Source of the DNA: Candidatus Aquidulcis sp.
GTDB taxonomy: Bacteria > Chloroflexota > Anaerolineae > UBA4142
DNA length: 44,049 nucleotides
Assembly (NCBI GenBank): GCA_020723345.1
Contig: DYJA01000055.1
Span: 1-44,049 of the forward strand
Direction: 5' to 3'
The position numbers were made by a program, and so were the translations under genes. Position 1 is the first letter of the stretch, and each line of letters opens with the position of its first letter. The notes below the pieces were generated by a model. It was given only the letters and a program-made list of their open reading frames with translations. It was not told the DNA's origin and searched no databases. Shown piece after piece: positions 41,291-44,049 of the stretch.

Positions 41291-42276
41291 CGGTTGTGCG
41301 CCCTTACAATGTGCTCCATAAAATCAAGCGTTTCATCAAGCGAGTGATCCGTCATCGCTACATTACACCAACGATGTCCGTAGCGAACATTTCCAGCATC
41401 GTGGCATAACTCCTGTTCGATCAGCGGGTTGACGTGCAAGATTTGTATGCTGGACTCTTCGCCTTCTTCGCGTTTCGTGCGACGCCAAGCCGGTTGCCAC
41501 ACCTTCCCGCGCTCGCGCTCCGGCATTTTTGCCGCGTTCTCCGCAATGGAAACCTTGCACACTGGACAATTTGTGATGTCGCCGCGTTGCGTTGGAAAGA
41601 GCGCGGAGGGTAACTTGATGTTCGAGTCTATTTCCTGTTGCGCGAGGATTCCCGTCACAGCGGCGTAAACCTTTTGAAAATCCAATCCGAACAACTCGAC
41701 CGCGACAGCAATCCCCAAAATCGCGAAAGTTTCCACCGCGTCCTGCCAATCGCACGCCTCCTGCATCGGAATCACGCACGAGTTTTGCGTCCATTGCGTA
41801 TCCGACCAGCCCTTGAGCACGCTCACGTGCGGTATCCAATGTTCGGGTAACGCGACGTACCGCTCGCGCATCATGTGTGTTTTGTCCGACCGATACCGGC
41901 GGCGTTTGCCACTTTCTTCGACGACGAACACCAACAACTCATCGCCTTCAATTTTGATTTCTTTGATCGGCATGGCGCAATCCGATGGTGCATCGGCGAC
42001 GACGAGCGGATGCCAGCGCAGATTGCGATTTGAGAAGGGTGCTTTGCCTTGCCTGCCGCGCGTGCAAAGCGCGTCGCGCTGTAGTTTGCCAGCGCCGACG
42101 CCCAAGCCAGCGTCGCGCGTTTTGCTCGTCTTGCCGAAATCCCTGATGAATTTGCGCTTTTGATCGGCGTCGCTGATTTGCTTGGCAATGCTTGATGAGA
42201 TTCGATCACACAATTCGATAACGCGGGCATCTCGCTCTGTCAAAAAACTCGCGCTGATTGTTCTGCCGGTTGCCAT
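41281..42276 (-). CDS. Probable HNH-type restriction endonuclease (BstXI-like)
   Basis: 331 residues. The C-terminal third has a C-x2-C pair (C-P-V-C-K near 236), then H-V-N-P-L near 277 and G-H-R-W-C-N near 300, an arrangement of zinc-finger/HNH (beta-beta-alpha metal) nucleases. The position just before an M-S fusion, with overlapping ends, marks it as the nuclease of a restriction-modification pair; BstXI-type systems use a Type I-like methylase in the same way, so a relation is likely but not proven. The N-terminal 230 residues would carry DNA recognition or dimerisation. ATG 42276 has GAGGAG 6 nt upstream. It is transcribed first, so timing of R versus M expression must be controlled another way. 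Confidence 0.65.
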   Translation of the reverse strand: MATGRTISASFLTERDARVIELCDRISSSIAKQISDADQKRKFIRDFGKTSKTRDAGLGVGAGKLQRDALCTRGRQGKAPFSNRNLRWHPLVVADAPSDCAMPIKEIKIEGDELLVFVVEESGKRRRYRSDKTHMMRERYVALPEHWIPHVSVLKGWSDTQWTQNSCVIPMQEACDWQDAVETFAILGIAVAVELFGLDFQKVYAAVTGILAQQEIDSNIKLPSALFPTQRGDITNCPVCKVSIAENAAKMPERERGKVWQPAWRRTKREEGEESSIQILHVNPLIEQELCHDAGNVRYGHRWCNVAMTDHSLDETLDFMEHIVRAHNRCQ

Positions 42277-42315
42277 GTTGTCTCCTCGTCGAGTAGCGGT
42301 TTGCGAATTGACGCT

Positions 42316-42344
42316 ATTCTATCGCGATTCGATAGCATCGTCAA
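42316..42344 (-). promoter_or_regulatory. Promoter of the R-M operon with internal palindrome
   Basis: Minus strand TTGACG, 17-nt spacer, TAGAAT. The spacer contains CTATCG-AATCG-CGATAG (42319-42335), an inverted repeat that could be a repressor or C-protein operator. No controller gene is seen within the window. Confidence 0.5.
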
Positions 42345-42351
42345 AGCCGTT

Positions 42352-43494
42352 TCAAAACGGTTCTTCATCGTCGATTTCATCGTCCTCGGCTTCTTCCCAT
42401 TCGTCCGGCGTGATTTCGTCCATGTCGTCTTTTGCCGCGTCCATCGCCGCGAACATTTCAGACGGATCAAACGGTTGCTCGTTCGGGTTGCGGCGTTTGG
42501 GTGTCGTCGGCGGCTTGATCGGACGACTCCAGCGGTGCATCTGCGCGATGTCCTCGGCGTGCTCTGGCATCATCTTCATCTGACGCTTCGCCCATTTCGG
42601 CAACTCGCCCGGTTGTCCGTCATCGCGATCGAGAAAACTCCAGTCCACGAGCGTTTTCGCCGGAGGCGCGGTCTGTTCGCGCGGCATCGCTTCGCCGAAG
42701 AGCGCGGCGAGCTCGGGCGTGATCGCCGGTTTCCATTTGGGCGCGCCGCGATGTTCGCGCGTTTTCTCGCGCAGCGCGCGAATCACTTCTTCGTGCGTCG
42801 GCGCGTTCGGGTCGATGAACTTCATCATCCGTTTGTAGCGCGAGCCGTCGCCCGCGGGCGGAATCCAGGGAATGCGATGCGCGTTGTCGCGCCACCAGCG
42901 CACTTCGACCAGCAAGCGTCGCGCGTCGGCGTTGTCGAAACGCGAGCAGAGTTCGAGCAGCACTTCGCACGCGTCCGCGAAGAATCCCAGGTCGGCGTAC
43001 ATCTTGCCAACCCAGAGAAGCGCGTGGTACGGATCGTTTGTCTTTTTGATCGCTTGACGAAAAAGGGGCCACGCGTAATCGGTACATTCTTCGTCACCCA
43101 GGCAGTACGCTTCGAGGAGCAGACCTTTGCCGCGATTCAAAATTTTTCTGACGTCGGGTGGGCCGGTGCGTTCGCGCGTGTACCCTTTGGTGTACTCGCG
43201 ATGCCAGCCCTCCCATCGGCTCATAAATCGAAACGAAAGCGCGAGCCGGCGGCGTTGTTGATGCGGGCGGTCGTCCCATTCGTCGATGTTTTGCTGCACC
43301 GCGGTGCGATTGTCGTAGATCGTCCACTCGTCGCAAAACAATTCGTAGACGAGCTCGTTCGCTTCGCGGCAATCGGGCACGAGCGCGAGCACGTCGAAGC
43401 AGAGCGCGGCGCAATCGGATTGATAGCAATAGTATTGCCCTTCGTCGCGCGCTTGCGCGAGCATGTCGTGAATGTATTTTGGATAATCGGACAC
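42352..43494 (-). CDS. Protein of unknown function with acidic C-terminus
   Basis: 380 residues. The N-terminal 230 are helical with W/Y/L-rich repeats that resemble TPR-like packing (for example Y-A-W-P-L-F-R-Q-A-I and L-L-W-V-G-K-M-Y-A-D-L-G-F-F-A-D-A). A basic middle follows, and the last 60 residues are strongly acidic (E-E-A-E-D-D-E-I-D-D-E-E-P-F). No enzymatic motif is visible. GTG 43494 is the likely start: GGAGG is 5 nt upstream and the promoter at 43523 would begin transcription after the earlier ATG 43524. It ends 75 nt before the nuclease gene, whose own promoter lies in that gap, so membership in the R-M operon is uncertain. Possibly a scaffold protein; function unknown. Confidence 0.7.
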   Translation of the reverse strand: MSDYPKYIHDMLAQARDEGQYYCYQSDCAALCFDVLALVPDCREANELVYELFCDEWTIYDNRTAVQQNIDEWDDRPHQQRRRLALSFRFMSRWEGWHREYTKGYTRERTGPPDVRKILNRGKGLLLEAYCLGDEECTDYAWPLFRQAIKKTNDPYHALLWVGKMYADLGFFADACEVLLELCSRFDNADARRLLVEVRWWRDNAHRIPWIPPAGDGSRYKRMMKFIDPNAPTHEEVIRALREKTREHRGAPKWKPAITPELAALFGEAMPREQTAPPAKTLVDWSFLDRDDGQPGELPKWAKRQMKMMPEHAEDIAQMHRWSRPIKPPTTPKRRNPNEQPFDPSEMFAAMDAAKDDMDEITPDEWEEAEDDEIDDEEPF

Positions 43495-43522
43495 GGTTTC
43501 CTCCCCTGCTGGCTCCGACGGC

Positions 43523-43552
43523 ATTGTAACACGAGAGGGGTTAAGACGGCAA
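43523..43552 (-). promoter_or_regulatory. Sigma70-type promoter of the acidic-tail protein
   Basis: Minus strand TTGCCG, 18-nt spacer, TACAAT; transcription start near 43516. This falls inside the longer reading frame from 43524, which argues for the GTG 43494 start. Confidence 0.55.
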
Positions 43553-43605
43553 AAGAGGGGATAAGAGGGCAGGAGAGGGCAAAGAAGGCGGAGAGGGTAG
43601 AGAAA
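43553..43605 (+). repeat. Purine-rich AGAGGG repeat
   Basis: Tandem AGAGGGG, AGAGGGC, AGAAGGCGG and AGAGGGT words, the same lexicon as the left arm of the inverted repeat at 28623. Lies between the acidic-tail gene promoter and the small-peptide terminator. No gene is seen in 43553-43648. Confidence 0.5.
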
Positions 43606-43648
43606 ATGTGGCTACCAAGAAGTGTTCTTGCGGTCTCGCCGCGCTAAC

Positions 43649-43683
43649 AAAAAACCATCAGACATCTATGTGTCTGATGGTTT
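43649..43683 (-). terminator. Intrinsic terminator of the small-peptide transcript
   Basis: Perfect 13-bp stem AAACCATCAGACA / TGTCTGATGGTTT with a 6-nt loop, running into T6 on the minus strand. It lies 35 nt past the stop of the 34-residue peptide gene and shows that this short region is transcribed from the right. Confidence 0.85.
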
Positions 43684-43718
43684 ATACGTAAACCGCAGTT
43701 TCGAGGACGGAGAATCCG

Positions 43719-43823
43719 TTAACCTCCTCCGCCAACATCTGAAGCAAGCACGGCGGCAACCTGCGTCAGCAAGATGGCTACAGCCATGAGCAACGAGAGC
43801 AGGCACCACAACCATTTGCGCAT
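43719..43823 (-). CDS. 34-residue secreted peptide precursor (SDVGGGG end)
   Basis: 34 residues: basic start M-R-K-W-L-W, a hydrophobic core of about 17 residues, then V-L-A | S-D-V-G-G-G-G. A signal-peptidase site after V-L-A would release the heptapeptide SDVGGGG. AGAGGAG lies 9 nt upstream of ATG 43823, and a strong terminator follows the stop by 35 nt, so this is a real, self-contained small gene. Short hydrophobic precursors ending Asp-x-x-x-Val-Gly-Gly serve as pheromones (SHP) in streptococci; any such role is only an analogy. A longer in-frame GTG at 43940 gives a hydrophilic extension without signal character. The C-terminal codons repeat those of the 9-residue frame at 43941. Confidence 0.65.
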   Translation of the reverse strand: MRKWLWCLLSLLMAVAILLTQVAAVLASDVGGGG

Positions 43824-43849
43824 TGATGCATCTCCTCTTTGGTCATTCA

Positions 43850-43874
43850 GAGCCAAGCACTGTTTCTTTGGCTC
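43850..43874 (-). other. Hairpin between the two peptide frames
   Basis: GAGCCAA / TTGGCTC, 7-bp perfect stem with an 11-nt loop, 27 nt before the start of the 34-residue peptide. It could be an attenuator or leader structure regulated by translation of the upstream 9-residue frame. Confidence 0.45.
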
Positions 43875-43940
43875 ATTGTAACTAGTTTGCCGGTTGATAA
43901 GGAACTGACTGTGGATTGCGATTCTCTTGGTGTGTGGCAC

Positions 43941-43970
43941 CTAACCGCTGCCGCCAACATCAATTTTCAT
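43941..43970 (-). CDS. 9-residue peptide frame MKIDVGGSG
   Basis: ATG 43970 to TAG, encoding MKIDVGGSG. AAAGGAGGT lies 8 nt upstream, among the best ribosome sites in the window, and a two-codon ATG-GGA-TGA overlaps its start. Its last codons GAT-GTT-GGC-GGC-AGC-GGT nearly repeat the end of the 34-residue peptide gene (GAT-GTT-GGC-GGA-GGA-GGT), which suggests a decayed or minimal duplicate, or a leader peptide. The upstream promoter is not identified, and 43976-44049 shows no gene. Confidence 0.45.
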   Translation of the reverse strand: MKIDVGGSG

Positions 43971-44049
43971 CCCATTCACCTCCTTTCAGTGTGTCGAGTT
44001 CTCTCGGAAACTCCGGAGACTCAGAAATCCTTGGTTAACTGAATAATCA

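Noticed and set aside
43719-43940. 73-codon version of the small-peptide gene from GTG 43940
   Set aside because: The first 39 residues are hydrophilic, with no ribosome site suited to GTG 43940; ATG 43823 has a good site and begins a proper signal peptide.
1-44049. tRNA, rRNA or other structured RNA genes
   Set aside because: I looked through the intergenic gaps for tRNA-like cloverleaf features and saw none; most gaps are short or filled by palindromic repeats.

Overview
The window looks like a chromosomal contig from an uncultured bacterium, most plausibly Chloroflexota (Anaerolineae-like). The evidence is moderately high GC coding sequence with very frequent GCGC words, tandem YfhO-type membrane proteins, a Chloroflexi-style extracellular C-terminal domain on a STAND protein, a GT39-like glycosyltransferase with a C-terminal beta-sandwich, and many short palindromic repeats, some inside genes. 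The taxon is an inference. No rRNA, tRNA, CRISPR array, integrase or transposase was recognised.

Layout. (1) 96-6451 (+): a SIR2-like protein, a membrane-spanning STAND NTPase and polA, closely spaced; polA starts inside the STAND stop codon. (2) 6448-14634 (+): a surface-glycan operon with two YfhO-like membrane proteins around a hexapeptide acyltransferase and a family 2 glycosyltransferase, then an unknown protein; genes overlap or nearly touch. (3) 26425 down to 14646 (-): a sugar catabolic operon. Order of transcription: YesN-like response regulator, YesM-like histidine kinase, two YtfQ-like binding lipoproteins, YtfR-like ATPase, YtfT- and YjfF-like permeases, an L-fucose/L-arabinose isomerase family enzyme, and an AraD-type epimerase/aldolase. 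It reads as sense, import, isomerise and epimerise a furanose or pentose sugar. (4) 26760-29741 (+): a GT39-like glycosyltransferase and a metallo-beta-lactamase-fold hydrolase. (5) 36413 down to 29805 (-): an alpha-2-macroglobulin (A2M) gene, acpS, and an unknown membrane-anchored protein. (6) 43494 down to 36657 (-): an unknown acidic-tailed protein, a restriction-modification pair (HNH nuclease plus M-S fusion) and a eukaryote-type topoisomerase IB. (7) 43719-43970 (-): a tiny transcription unit encoding a 34-residue secreted peptide and a 9-residue peptide with matching Asp-Val-Gly-Gly endings, closed by a strong intrinsic terminator.

The main observation is in the A2M gene. Its reading frame is open for 1,649 codons except for one TGA, and that TGA replaces exactly the thioester cysteine of the G-C-x-E-Q motif. 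A hairpin with a G-starting loop lies 17 nt downstream. This is what a selenocysteine-containing thioester protein would look like; a nonsense mutation or sequencing error is the null hypothesis. Other notable points are the SIR2/transmembrane-STAND pair, the peptide-gene cassette, the topoisomerase IB, and palindromic or low-complexity repeats inserted in frame in polA, both yfhO genes, the GT39 gene and the methylase.
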